From Candidatus Izemoplasma sp. (lineage in GTDB: Bacteria; Bacillota_I; Bacilli_A; Izemoplasmatales; Izemoplasmataceae): a stretch of DNA of 43,928 bases. The position numbers and the translations under genes were made by a program. The notes under the pieces are model-generated. The model ran no database searches, was not told the origin of the DNA, and saw only the letters and a program-made list of their open reading frames with translations. Location of the stretch: NCBI GenBank assembly GCA_007117625.1, contig SKGE01000032.1, forward strand, positions 1-43,928, read 5' to 3'. This document shows, piece by piece, positions 35,902 through 43,881 of this stretch; position 1 is the stretch's first letter; every line of letters starts with the position of its first letter.

Positions 35902-35942
35902 AACGCAGTTCGAAACCATCCTGCGATATCAAAACTAGGAGG
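35902..35942 (+). promoter_or_regulatory. preQ1-I riboswitch
   Basis: A compact aptamer: stem P1 CGCAG / CTGCG (35904-35908, 35921-35925), loop with TTCGAAACC, then an A-rich tail ATATCAAAACTA (35926-35937) running into AGGAGG (35937-35942). The loop ACC (35915-35917) can pair with the GG of the ribosome-binding site to form the H-type pseudoknot of preQ1-I riboswitches, close to the Thermoanaerobacter example. Binding preQ1 would hide the site and block translation. The gene that follows is a queuosine-precursor transporter, which supports the call. Confidence 0.8.
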
Positions 35943-35949
35943 CGATATA

Positions 35950-36630
35950 ATGTCGAATGAAGTAATATGGTTAGGGTTTGCCATAATCAACTTTATACTT
36001 ATGGTTACATCATACAAGTTGTTTGGTAAGTATGGGTTATTGACTTGGATAGCGATGGGTACGATTCTCGCAAATATCCAGGTTGTAAAAATGGTTGAAC
36101 TATTCGGAATGACAGCAACACTCGGAAATATCATGTTTGGAACACTCTTTTTAGCAACGGATACACTGAATGAAAAGTATGGATTAAAAGCCGCAAGAAG
36201 CTCAGTTTTTATTGGTTTTTTCACCTTGATTAGTACTGTTATAATCATGCAAGTTGCCTTGCAGTTTACCTCTGCGGGTGATGGTGTCGTTCAAAGTGCT
36301 TTGGAGACGATTTTTGGTTTAATGCCGAGAATAGCGCTGGCGAGTTTAACTGCCTATTTAGTTAGTCAGTTACTCGATGTGTATCTATTCCAGAAGATCA
36401 AAACAGCTTTACCCGCGAATAACTTACTATTTGCACGAAACTTAGGCTCAACACTAATCAGCCAGCTGATTGATTCTTTAATCTTTGTGCCTATTGCATT
36501 TTTGGGTGTCGTTAGTGGTTCAATTCTTTGGGAAATCATTTTTACAACTTATGTGATAAAGCTTATTGTTGCAGCACTAGATACCCCGTTTATTTACTTA
36601 ATGAAACGTATTCAACCCCTCAAAATTTAA
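35950..36630 (+). CDS. Queuosine precursor transporter (YhhQ family)
   Basis: Membrane protein of 226 aa with about six or seven hydrophobic segments. The YhhQ/COG1738 hallmarks are LFLATDTLNEKYGLKAAR near the middle and RNLGSTLISQLIDSLIFVPIAF towards the end. The family imports preQ0 or preQ1 for queuosine tRNA modification. The ATG at 35950 follows AGGAGG of the riboswitch; the frame is open further upstream, but that part is the promoter and aptamer. The cell probably salvages the precursor; no queuosine synthesis gene is in the window. Confidence 0.9.
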   Translation: MSNEVIWLGFAIINFILMVTSYKLFGKYGLLTWIAMGTILANIQVVKMVELFGMTATLGNIMFGTLFLATDTLNEKYGLKAARSSVFIGFFTLISTVIIMQVALQFTSAGDGVVQSALETIFGLMPRIALASLTAYLVSQLLDVYLFQKIKTALPANNLLFARNLGSTLISQLIDSLIFVPIAFLGVVSGSILWEIIFTTYVIKLIVAALDTPFIYLMKRIQPLKI

Positions 36631-36634
36631 TATT

Positions 36635-36663
36635 AAAAGTGTCTGAAAAAAGACACTTTTTTT
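36635..36663 (+). terminator. Intrinsic terminator after yhhQ
   Basis: Perfect 10-bp stem AAAAGTGTCT / AGACACTTTT (36635-36644 and 36651-36660) with loop GAAAAA, followed by further Ts (T7 in total, 36657-36663). Confidence 0.9.
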
Positions 36664-36674
36664 ATACTTAACAT

Positions 36675-36701
36675 AAAAAAATACGCCCGATTGGACGTAT
36701 T
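36675..36701 (-). terminator. Intrinsic terminator after rpsR
   Basis: Stem of 9 bp (36680-36688 with 36693-36701, one G-U in RNA) and a 4-base loop, followed on the minus strand by T6 (36675-36680). It stands back to back with the yhhQ terminator, 11 bases away. Confidence 0.85.
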
Positions 36702-36707
36702 GATTTG

Positions 36708-36938
36708 TTAGTCTTTAACATAAGGCAAGAGTGCCATATGACGTGCGCGTTTAATCGCAACACTAAGCTCTTTTTGGTACCCTGCTTTCGTTCCTGTAAC
36801 ACGTTTTGGTAAAATTTTACCGCGATCTGAAACGAAACGTCTAAGCATATCTACATCTTTGTAATCAATGTAGTTAATTTTATTTTCTGTAAAGAAACAA
36901 ACTTTTTTGCGTCTTTTACGAAAGTTCGGTCTAGCCAT
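36708..36938 (-). CDS. rpsR: 30S ribosomal protein S18
   Basis: Small-subunit protein (76 aa) that pairs with S6 on 16S r[40 protein letters not shown] and the C-terminal [12 protein letters not shown] are characteristic. A single Cys remains of the zinc-binding form. Third gene of rpsF-ssb-rpsR; a AAGGAGG site precedes the ATG. Confidence 0.97.
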   Translation of the reverse strand: MARPNFRKRRKKVCFFTENKINYIDYKDVDMLRRFVSDRGKILPKRVTGTKAGYQKELSVAIKRARHMALLPYVKD

Positions 36939-36952
36939 TTAAATTCCTCCTT

Positions 36953-37402
36953 TTAAAATGGTAAATCGTCTTCTGATATTAAATCATCCGCTGAATCATC
37001 AATATCTTTTGATTTGTTTTGGTTTTTCGATGTTGTTGCATCATAGGTATTTCTTCTGTCTCTTGAATCCGAATCGTTAGATGACTTAGTGTCTAAAAAC
37101 TGTACAGAATCACAAACAACCTCTGTGATGTATTTGCGATTTCCATCTTGGTCATCGTAACTACGTGTTTGAATACGTCCTTCCACACCAACTAAACTTC
37201 CTTTTGATAAGAAGCGTTCAACAGTTTCAGCTTGTCTACGCCATGCGACGCATTGAATGAAATCGGCTTCTCGATCTCCACTTTGACTCGTGTAAGGTCG
37301 GTTCACTGCCACTGTAAACGATGTAACTGCAATATCGTTTGCAGTACGTCTTAGTTCCGGGTCTTTGGTAAGGCGTCCTACCAATACTGTACGGTTAATC
37401 AT
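36953..37402 (-). CDS. ssb: Single-stranded DNA-binding protein
   Basis: A 149-aa protein with an N-terminal OB fold ([39 protein letters not shown]), a low-complexity linker (110-140) and the acidic C-terminal tip EDDLPF that recruits partner proteins. It lies between rpsF and rpsR as in Bacillus. Confidence 0.97.
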   Translation of the reverse strand: MINRTVLVGRLTKDPELRRTANDIAVTSFTVAVNRPYTSQSGDREADFIQCVAWRRQAETVERFLSKGSLVGVEGRIQTRSYDDQDGNRKYITEVVCDSVQFLDTKSSNDSDSRDRRNTYDATTSKNQNKSKDIDDSADDLISEDDLPF

Positions 37403-37414
37403 AATATCACCTTT

Positions 37415-37702
37415 CTAACGAACGTCTTTAATAATTATATAACGCATAACATCTTCTTTAAGACGAATAATGCGATCAAATTCAGCGCGAGCTTCTTCTG
37501 AAGCTGTAACGTCGACTACCACATAATATCCTTTGCGATTATGGTCGATTTCGTACGCTAAATCACGCATTCCCCATTCATCTACTTTACGGATTTCAGC
37601 GTTTAAGCCAGTTAGCGTTCCATGAAGTGATTCAATCAAGGCTTTGCGCTCTTCTTCCGAAATTGTAGGACGAATAATGTACATGATTTCGTATTTTCTC
37701 AT
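37415..37702 (-). CDS. rpsF: 30S ribosomal protein S6
   Basis: A 95-aa protein with the start MRKYEIMYIIRP, the WGMRDLAYEI motif and EDVMRYIIIK. The ATG at 37702 follows AAGGAGG; the frame continues 20 codons upstream into the leader hairpins and is not S6-like there. First gene of the rpsF-ssb-rpsR operon. Confidence 0.97.
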   Translation of the reverse strand: MRKYEIMYIIRPTISEEERKALIESLHGTLTGLNAEIRKVDEWGMRDLAYEIDHNRKGYYVVVDVTASEEARAEFDRIIRLKEDVMRYIIIKDVR

Positions 37703-37766
37703 TTTTTTTCCTCCTTTTGGTCTAATGGCTGCCAGTGCAGCAAGGATGAGTTTAAAACTCACGGTG
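37703..37766 (-). promoter_or_regulatory. Structured rpsF leader, possible S6:S18 binding site
   Basis: The mRNA leader contains CACCG followed by a hairpin (37747-37761, arms TGAGT/ACTCA or longer) and a second hairpin GCTGC/GCAGC with 4-base loop (37728-37741), then the ribosome-binding site. Many bacteria have an S6:S18-binding structure with a conserved CCG in this leader. The CACCG next to a stem is suggestive, but I could not match the full consensus. Confidence 0.35.
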
Positions 37767-37770
37767 TATA

Positions 37771-37799
37771 ATTATAGCACAAGGTATTTAAATTGTAAA
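37771..37799 (-). promoter_or_regulatory. Promoter of rpsF-ssb-rpsR
   Basis: Minus strand: -35 TTTACA (37794-37799), 17-base spacer, -10 TATAAT (37771-37776). The leader to the rpsF ATG is about 60 bases. Confidence 0.75.
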
Positions 37800-37809
37800 C
37801 AGAAACTCG

Positions 37810-38535
37810 CTACTTGTTTTTTAAATATGCTAGCAAGTCTTTATGCATTTTTTGAACGATTTTATGCCCTGTCTCATAGCATCTAAAAATGATGTTACGT
37901 TGGGGATTCTCATCTAAAAACGTTTCACTTTGACTCGATGGAATAACGCGATCATAGGTACCGTTTAACATGATTAATCGGTTGAATACCATCGATTCTG
38001 GTCGTGTTGATGGATCGATAGACTCTATGAAGGCATGGGTGGTTTTCGTTTGTTCTGGGTATTTTTTCTGCCGCGCCTCCGGGAAGGTATATTGAGCAGC
38101 TTCTAAAAACTTCGGACTACTTATTAAAGCCACAAGCTGATCGATTTGGTCCGTGATTGTTGAAAGATAATATCCGATTAAGCCCCCCATAGAAACACCG
38201 ATAAAATCAAAACCATCAAACTCTGATCTAAACGTGTCTTCATATATGTTTTTAATGTCTTCAGAAGTCTGTTTCACTACATACATGGTCTCAAGTTCAC
38301 ATAAATCTTCATCTTTTGATAAAAATGGTTCTTCGATTCTTGCGCCGTGCTTCGCTGCATCAATCGCTACAACATGATATCCTAATTTAACGAATGATAC
38401 GCCTAAAAGATGCATAACTTTCTCTTTTTGAGAGTGAATTCCATGTTGTAAAAAAAGAAGTTTATCTGCTTTTTTACTACTATACTCTAATGTTTTGATT
38501 CCTTTTATGGTTCGTTTATGAATGATGGTCTTCAT
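37810..38535 (-). CDS. Alpha/beta hydrolase
   Basis: Cytoplasmic 241-aa hydrolase, probably an esterase or peptidase-like enzyme of unknown substrate. The oxyanion segment is LFLQHGIHS, the nucleophile Ser115 is in the elbow GVSMGG, the acid Asp195 is in NGTYDRVIP and the base His224 is in ETGHK. No signal peptide is present. The start lies 20 bases inside cinA, so it is co-translated with it. Confidence 0.82.
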   Translation of the reverse strand: MKTIIHKRTIKGIKTLEYSSKKADKLLFLQHGIHSQKEKVMHLLGVSFVKLGYHVVAIDAAKHGARIEEPFLSKDEDLCELETMYVVKQTSEDIKNIYEDTFRSEFDGFDFIGVSMGGLIGYYLSTITDQIDQLVALISSPKFLEAAQYTFPEARQKKYPEQTKTTHAFIESIDPSTRPESMVFNRLIMLNGTYDRVIPSSQSETFLDENPQRNIIFRCYETGHKIVQKMHKDLLAYLKNK

Positions 38536-39736
38536 GTAACAATGCCTTTAATACAAGATATAGTCCATATATCGTAGCTTTTTTACGGATTAAGTTACGG
38601 TCTCCTGCAAAGATTTTGCTATATGTCTTTGTCTTCCCTTCGTGATGCAATCCAAAATATACCGTACCAACAGGCTTTACAGCTGTTCCACCACTTGGAC
38701 CAGCAATACCAGAAACACTTAAAACAATATCGGTGTCAGTCCTTTGTGCAAGTTGGTAAGCAAGCTCATAAACGCACTGTTTACTGACCGCACCAAACTT
38801 ATCGATAATCATTTGGTTAATCCCTAGTTGTTTTATTTTAGAGCCATTCGAGTAAAGCACATAAGATTCATTGAAGACCTTTGAAACATTTGGCACATTG
38901 ACTAAGTATGCTGCTAGCAAACCACCGGTACAGGATTCTGCAAAGCTTATCGTTTTGTTTTGGGCCATTAATGTCTCAACGACACGCGTTTCAAGAGTTT
39001 TATCATAAGGACCTACAATATATTCAGAAAATAGCTTTCTAAAATGATCTAAAGCACGCTCTAAAGCTTTACTGTTCGAAGATGTGAAGATATATTGAAT
39101 CGATGCAATATCCGCATAAGGTGCAATTTGAACCTCAGGATGTTTTTCATAAACGCAGTCCATTTTTGACTCCATTTCCGATTCGCCGATACCCGCAACG
39201 AGATAGCCTGACTGATAAATCGTTGTATCGCTTCTTTCGATTAAGTAGTCTTTTACAAAACGGAACATTGGTATTAATTCACTCGGTGGACCCGGAAGCA
39301 TTACAACCGTTTTTCCGTCTACCTGAATGATGGCACCTGGTGCAGTTCCATAATTATTACTTAACACAATCGCATTTTTAGGAAAATACGCTTGTTTTTT
39401 ATTCGTGTCTTTCATCTCTCTGTTTTGTTTTGCAAAAAAGTTTTTAATTCGTGTTAGCGTCTCATGGTTCAACTCGAGGTCAAGATTGTAATACTTACAT
39501 ACAGTCTCTTTGGTAATATCATCCCTTGTTGGTCCGAGACCTCCAGTAAAAATCACTAGTGACTCATCACTGTTTTTTAGTGTTTTGAAGATTGCTTCTT
39601 CCTGGTCTTTTACACTTGATGCACTATTGACTTCAATACCAATTGACCTTAGTTCCTTAGAGATAAGTGTAAGATTTGTGTTGACAGTTTTGCCTATTAA
39701 TAGCTCATCGCCAACGGATATAATTTTTGCTTTCAT
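38516..39736 (-). CDS. cinA: CinA-family protein (MoaB-like plus PncC amidase domains)
   Basis: A 406-aa protein. The N-terminal MoCF-like domain (KIISVGDELLIGKTVNTN, FTGGLGPTRDD) is an ADP-ribose pyrophosphatase in other CinA proteins. The C-terminal domain (FAESCTGGLLAAYL, VSGIAGPSGGT, PVGTVYFGL) is nicotinamide-nucleotide amidase, so NAD-related metabolite repair is the likely role. The ATG at 39736 follows GGGTGAT; a TTG four codons earlier is less likely. No competence genes are near. Confidence 0.92.
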   Translation of the reverse strand: MKAKIISVGDELLIGKTVNTNLTLISKELRSIGIEVNSASSVKDQEEAIFKTLKNSDESLVIFTGGLGPTRDDITKETVCKYYNLDLELNHETLTRIKNFFAKQNREMKDTNKKQAYFPKNAIVLSNNYGTAPGAIIQVDGKTVVMLPGPPSELIPMFRFVKDYLIERSDTTIYQSGYLVAGIGESEMESKMDCVYEKHPEVQIAPYADIASIQYIFTSSNSKALERALDHFRKLFSEYIVGPYDKTLETRVVETLMAQNKTISFAESCTGGLLAAYLVNVPNVSKVFNESYVLYSNGSKIKQLGINQMIIDKFGAVSKQCVYELAYQLAQRTDTDIVLSVSGIAGPSGGTAVKPVGTVYFGLHHEGKTKTYSKIFAGDRNLIRKKATIYGLYLVLKALLHEDHHS

Positions 39737-39753
39737 AGTATCACCCAATGTTC

Positions 39754-39759
39754 ATTATA
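39754..39759 (-). promoter_or_regulatory. Extended -10 promoter of cinA
   Basis: Minus strand TGCTATAAT with TATAAT at 39754-39759, about 18 bases before the cinA ATG. There is no good -35; the TGn extension compensates. It directly follows the T tract of the upstream terminator. Confidence 0.5.
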
Positions 39760-39771
39760 GCATATGCGAGC

Positions 39772-39800
39772 AAAAAAAAAGATGCTCTTTCGAACATCTT
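39772..39800 (-). terminator. Intrinsic terminator after the 154-aa membrane protein
   Basis: Minus strand: 9-bp stem (39792-39800 with 39779-39787, one G-U) with a GAAA tetraloop, followed by T9 (39772-39780). It ends the ychF-side transcript before the cinA promoter. Confidence 0.88.
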
Positions 39801-39809
39801 AACCACAAG

Positions 39810-40274
39810 TCACAACCCTCGATAACCAATCACAAAGGCTATGATAAACACTAATGTAAAAAATAGTGCCAATCCAAACGACGCTTTAATAATCAAATCG
39901 GTATATTTTTCATAGTACGTTTTTCGATCAATCTGAGAACGAATTTTCAAGTAAATCGAAGTCATAAAGTAGAGTAAAAAAACAAATAGAAACACTAAAA
40001 ATACAAACCCGACTAAAATTATCGGGGTAAGCCCAATAAGATCGGCATATACATTATCTCCACGAAAAGGATTTAAACCAAATATAACATGAACCAAAAT
40101 AATGACAGCCATGATGCCACCTACAATGAAGTAGTGTTCGAATACACCACCTTTTTTATAGGTAAACATTTTTGCAGGTGTAATCGTTTTTGTCCTAAAA
40201 TACTGAACAAAAACACCCATAAAGAATGTGATAAAAAATAATAACAGTGTATATGCAATATAATCAACAATCAT
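39810..40274 (-). CDS. Unrecognised four-pass membrane protein
   Basis: Not recognised. The 154-aa protein has four predicted transmembrane helices (about 4-25, 48-66, 80-106, 128-150), a basic cytoplasmic loop (27-42) and another charged loop (109-127, KIRSQIDRKTYYEKY). A TAGGAGG site precedes the ATG, and it follows ychF by 11 bases, so it shares that transcript. No enzymatic motif is visible. Confidence 0.72.
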   Translation of the reverse strand: MIVDYIAYTLLLFFITFFMGVFVQYFRTKTITPAKMFTYKKGGVFEHYFIVGGIMAVIILVHVIFGLNPFRGDNVYADLIGLTPIILVGFVFLVFLFVFLLYFMTSIYLKIRSQIDRKTYYEKYTDLIIKASFGLALFFTLVFIIAFVIGYRGL

Positions 40275-40285
40275 TTTGAATCCTC

Positions 40286-41389
40286 CTATACATTAAAACG
40301 GAACAGCAATATATCGCCATCTTTAACCAGATATGTTTTACCTTCTGAACGCATGCGGCCAGCCTCTTTAGCTTTTTGCATCGACTGAAAACTCATTAAC
40401 TCTTGATAAGCAATCGTTTCTGCACGGATAAAACCTTTTTGGAAATCGCTATGAATGACGCCTGCGCATTCAGGTGCAGACATCCCTTTTTTAAAGGTCC
40501 ATGCACGCACTTCTTTTTCTCCAGCAGTAAAGAAAGTTTGCAGCCCTAATAACTGATAGCTCTTAGTAATAAGCTGATCTAAGCCTGAATGAGGAAGCCC
40601 TAATTCTGCTAAATACTCAAGTTTATCAGCTTCATCTAAATCCGAGAGTTCAGACTCTATTTTTGCACTAATATAGATAACGTCTGATCCATCTTTCCTT
40701 GCTTGAGCTTTTAAAGTTTCTGCATGTGTATTAAGGTTATTCGATATGAGGTCTTCTTCAGAAATGTTCCCAACATAGATGATTGGTTTCATCGTTAAAA
40801 ACCCATAACTCTTAATTCTTTTTAGCTCATTTTGAGTCAGTTCAAGTTGACGAATTGGCCTATTGTCCATAAGTTGTTCATGAATTCGCTTAAGTATTTT
40901 AAACTCTTCTAAAATATCAGCATCCACCTTCAACATCGCTTTTTTTTCAATTTTAGGTAGTCGCTTCTCGACGATATCAAGATCTGCGAAGATGAGTTCA
41001 ATATCAATTGTCTCAACATCTCTAATCGGATTTATCGCGCCATCGACATGCGTTACATCATCATCTTCAAAACAACGTACGACATGGATGATTGCATCAA
41101 CTTCTCTTATATGTGATAAAAACTGATTACCCAGTCCTTCGCCTTTGCTTGCCCCTTTAACCAACCCGGCAATATCGGTAAACTCAAAAGTCGTTGGTAT
41201 GGTTTTTTTAGGTTGGACAATCTCAGAAATATTTTTCAACCGTTCATCGGGAACTAAGACCGTTCCTACATTCGGTTCAATCGTTGCAAAAGGATAATTC
41301 GCTGCCAAAGCACCCGCTTTGGTTATTGCATTAAATAGTGTTGATTTACCAACGTTTGGCAAGCCAACAATTCCAGCAGTCAATGCCAT
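40286..41389 (-). CDS. ychF: Ribosome-binding ATPase YchF
   Basis: OBG-family P-loop protein of 367 aa that hydrolyses ATP and binds ribosomes, with roles in stress response and translation. G1 is GLPNVGKST (8-16), the segment NYPFATIEPN follows, and G3 is DIAGLVKGASKGEGLGN. The C-terminal TGS domain ends with AGRMRSEGKTYLVKDGDILLFRFNV. The G4 region has the altered specificity typical of YchF. A AAAGGAGG site precedes the ATG. Confidence 0.96.
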   Translation of the reverse strand: MALTAGIVGLPNVGKSTLFNAITKAGALAANYPFATIEPNVGTVLVPDERLKNISEIVQPKKTIPTTFEFTDIAGLVKGASKGEGLGNQFLSHIREVDAIIHVVRCFEDDDVTHVDGAINPIRDVETIDIELIFADLDIVEKRLPKIEKKAMLKVDADILEEFKILKRIHEQLMDNRPIRQLELTQNELKRIKSYGFLTMKPIIYVGNISEEDLISNNLNTHAETLKAQARKDGSDVIYISAKIESELSDLDEADKLEYLAELGLPHSGLDQLITKSYQLLGLQTFFTAGEKEVRAWTFKKGMSAPECAGVIHSDFQKGFIRAETIAYQELMSFQSMQKAKEAGRMRSEGKTYLVKDGDILLFRFNV

Positions 41390-41416
41390 AAATATACCTC
41401 CTTTGACGCTTTTATC

Positions 41417-41445
41417 ATTTTATGACAAAAACCACAAAAACACAA
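41417..41445 (-). promoter_or_regulatory. Promoter of ychF
   Basis: Minus strand: -35 TTGTGT (41440-41445), 17-base spacer, -10 TAAAAT (41417-41422), about 28 bases before the ATG and just after the htrA terminator. Confidence 0.55.
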
Positions 41446-41449
41446 GTTT

Positions 41450-41475
41450 AAAAAGCGATAAAAACGATCGCTTTT
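41450..41475 (-). terminator. Intrinsic terminator at the htrA stop
   Basis: Perfect 9-bp stem AAAAGCGAT / ATCGCTTTT (41451-41459 and 41467-41475) with a 7-base loop and T5 on the minus strand. One arm includes part of the htrA stop codon. Confidence 0.85.
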
Positions 41476-42739
41476 ATTCAGGGAGTTGATCGTCAGGATG
41501 TGGGTTTAATGTTGTTGGTGGAGACACATGAATCTCACCATTTCGAACGTATTGTAAAATAATCACATCACCAACACGTGAGTTTAAAATCATTTCACGT
41601 AGCTCATTAAAATTGCGAACTTCTACAAATGCTTCATCGCCCTCATGTTTATATCCAATGATTGTGTCTCCAGGGACTAATCCAGCACTGTCAGCGGCAC
41701 CACCGCTATCGACATCTTGGATGCATGCTCCACTTGGGTAATCACAGCCACTATAGAAAACATTCGAAACAATTCCTAAGTATGGTCTAACAATATATCC
41801 GTAATCTTCTAAATCTTGGGCAATCCGTCGTACCGTATTACTAGGCACAGCGAAACCAATATTGGCCGCTTGAGCTTGATCTAACTTCATATGGTTTATA
41901 CCAATAATTTGACCATTGATATCGAAGAGTGCTCCCCCACTATTACCTGGGCTAATCGATGCATCATGCTGGATAACCGTTGCATTAAAATCATCGACGG
42001 TCAAAAATCTTGCCGTACCAGAGATAATTCCCATCGTAACACTTCCATAATATTGGAATCCCAGAGGATTTCCGATTGCAAAGACAAACTGACCTGCAGA
42101 AATTTCATACGAGTCGGCAAAATCAACGGTTTGGAAAACCTCGGTGGAACGGAAGGTCAATACAGCGATATCTGTAGTAGCATCACTTCCCAGCAAGTCT
42201 ATTTTGTTGTTTGGTATATCATTGAGTACACCAAACTTTTCATAAACAACCTCTAACTGTTGGTGATTTTCAACAACATGGTGATTGGTAACGACATAAT
42301 AGAGGTGTTCTCCACCTTCATAAGCGTTCATTTCGGCTTTGTATATAACCCCTGAACCGATGCCTCCGCCTGAATTAGGGTTGATATTCCTAATCCCGAT
42401 AACACTTTGCGCTCTATCTTCAAGCATCGATACAATAGAAGCTTGAAATCCTTCTAAGTCATAAGATGTTGTGTGTCGATCCTCTGGAAGAAGACTTTCA
42501 ATTAGCTGGATCAACTCTTGCAAAGTTAGATCATGCGGAACATGTTGTTCGACAATATTGATGATTTCAGATTCTATGACTCTTGCTGTGATAAGGGTGT
42601 CAATAATCGCTTCAAGTTCTTCGTGTGTAAGGTAATCAGGTTCTGGTGATGGATCATTACCATCCAAATCAAAATCTATATCACACGCAGCTAACGTGAA
42701 TACCATTATCAATGACATCAATAAAACGATTCTTTTCAT
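41474..42739 (-). CDS. HtrA/DegP-like serine protease, lipoprotein form
   Basis: Surface quality-control protease, 421 aa. The N-terminus is a lipoprotein signal with lipobox LAAC (Cys19), then an acidic linker and a helical segment (36-85). The trypsin-like domain has catalytic His154 (TNHHVV), Asp190 (TTDIAVL) and Ser267 (PGNSGG). The PDZ domain begins near residue 320. Two Cys (332, 339) in the loop between protease and PDZ could form a disulfide outside the cell. Most HtrA proteins of Gram-positives have a transmembrane anchor instead. The start overlaps the tatD stop by four bases. Confidence 0.92.
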   Translation of the reverse strand: MKRIVLLMSLIMVFTLAACDIDFDLDGNDPSPEPDYLTHEELEAIIDTLITARVIESEIINIVEQHVPHDLTLQELIQLIESLLPEDRHTTSYDLEGFQASIVSMLEDRAQSVIGIRNINPNSGGGIGSGVIYKAEMNAYEGGEHLYYVVTNHHVVENHQQLEVVYEKFGVLNDIPNNKIDLLGSDATTDIAVLTFRSTEVFQTVDFADSYEISAGQFVFAIGNPLGFQYYGSVTMGIISGTARFLTVDDFNATVIQHDASISPGNSGGALFDINGQIIGINHMKLDQAQAANIGFAVPSNTVRRIAQDLEDYGYIVRPYLGIVSNVFYSGCDYPSGACIQDVDSGGAADSAGLVPGDTIIGYKHEGDEAFVEVRNFNELREMILNSRVGDVIILQYVRNGEIHVSPPTTLNPHPDDQLPE

Positions 42740-43509
42740 AGGTTTTCCTCCTTTAATCGGAACAGCCTTAATGCATTTTTAGATGTTTTTTCAGCGATTG
42801 TATCGAAACTTACTTTTTTTATTGATGCAATCGCTTCTGCAATATATGGCAATAAACTCGAATCATTTTGCTTGCCACGAAACGGGTGTGGGGCTAAATA
42901 AGGTGCATCCGTTTCAATTAAAAGATAGTCTAATGGTACTATTTTCGCAACCTCTTTTGGTACTCTTGCATTCTTAAAAGTTACAGGCCCTCCCAATGAA
43001 ATGTGCAGACCTAAATCAATAAATAGCGGTGCCATTTCCGAAGACCCACTATAACAGTGCATGACTCCCTTGACAGGAGCATGCTTCTTGAGTACTTGAT
43101 ACGTTTTATCTGTCGCATCTCGCATATGAATCACAAGCGGCTTTTGGTATTTTTTCGACAGTTCTATATGTTTTTCAAACACTTCTATTTGAGCATTTTG
43201 AAACTCTTTATCCCAATAAAAATCAAGTCCAGTTTCTCCAATACCGATTACTTTTTTGTGATGTAACAAGTTCTCTAAAACCTCAAAGTCTTTACGGGTA
43301 ATATCTTTCGCTTCCGTCGGGTGGTACCCTACAATTGCATAGATAAAATCATACCTCTCGGCAATCGCTATAGCACGTTGATTAGTCTCGTGACTATACC
43401 CCACTACAAACATGTACTCAACTTTGTTTTGTTTAGCTTTATCAACATAGTAATCTAAATCTTCATAGAGTTTCGGATTGTTTAAATGAACGTGTGTATC
43501 AATTAACAT
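42736..43509 (-). CDS. tatD: TatD-family metal-dependent deoxyribonuclease
   Basis: A 257-aa TIM-barrel hydrolase with metal ligands in DTHVHLN, Glu in GIGETGLDFYW, His in LVIHMRDA, His in MHCYSG and Asp in IETDAPYL. TatD proteins act as 3'-5' DNases in repair and DNA turnover. A TTAGGAGC site precedes the ATG. It is coupled by ATGA overlap to the htrA gene. rnmV and ksgA, the usual Firmicutes neighbours, are not visible. Confidence 0.95.
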   Translation of the reverse strand: MLIDTHVHLNNPKLYEDLDYYVDKAKQNKVEYMFVVGYSHETNQRAIAIAERYDFIYAIVGYHPTEAKDITRKDFEVLENLLHHKKVIGIGETGLDFYWDKEFQNAQIEVFEKHIELSKKYQKPLVIHMRDATDKTYQVLKKHAPVKGVMHCYSGSSEMAPLFIDLGLHISLGGPVTFKNARVPKEVAKIVPLDYLLIETDAPYLAPHPFRGKQNDSSLLPYIAEAIASIKKVSFDTIAEKTSKNALRLFRLKEENL

Positions 43510-43528
43510 ACTATCAGCTCCTAAGCCT

Positions 43529-43558
43529 ATTATACATGTTTTAACTATGGTTCTTCAA
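43529..43558 (-). promoter_or_regulatory. Promoter of tatD-htrA
   Basis: Minus strand: -35 TTGAAG (43553-43558), 18-base spacer, -10 TATAAT (43529-43534), about 20 bases before the tatD ATG. A second extended TGTTATAAT lies some 35-40 bases further upstream. Confidence 0.65.
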
Positions 43559-43834
43559 TGAATACGATTATAACACTTTATCTTGCATCATGCACCCTTT
43601 TTGATACATCAATAAATAAATTGATAAGCTCAATAATGTTGATATCTATGGCTCAAAAAACTTGTGAGAATCTATGTTTGAAGTTGTTGAGTTTGATATT
43701 AGATGCACCATGGCAAGAAGTATTGATATTGTTGGAGGGGAAATCATACCGAGGTTATGTTTGATTAAGCAAGTTGCAAATCTATACTTCTTATTTTCGT
43801 TAAATCGATGAAAACACTTACATGAATAATCGCG
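43559..43834. other. Intergenic region with no recognised gene
   Basis: Short open frames exist on the plus strand (one of 68 codons from 43558, one of 44 codons from about 43675) but neither has a ribosome-binding site or recognisable similarity. An imperfect TTGAT/ATCAA palindrome lies near 43606. The region separates the leftward tatD promoter from the rightward lysine-riboswitch promoter. Decayed coding sequence cannot be excluded. Confidence 0.5.
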
Positions 43835-43864
43835 TTGACAGACTTTTAGAATGTTTGTTATAGT
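43835..43864 (+). promoter_or_regulatory. Promoter of a rightward gene beyond the window
   Basis: Plus strand: -35 TTGACA (43835-43840, perfect), 18-base spacer, -10 TATAGT (43859-43864). The start would be near 43871, about 11 bases before the riboswitch. Confidence 0.75.
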
Positions 43865-43881
43865 TGTATCAGCATAAAAAT

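Noticed and set aside
35863-35949. Longer YhhQ start 29 codons upstream
   Set aside because: This stretch holds the promoter and the preQ1 aptamer; the ATG at 35950 directly follows AGGAGG.
43558-43764. A 68-codon plus-strand frame upstream of the lysine riboswitch promoter
   Set aside because: No ribosome-binding site before the ATG, no recognisable motif, and it begins inside the tatD promoter region.
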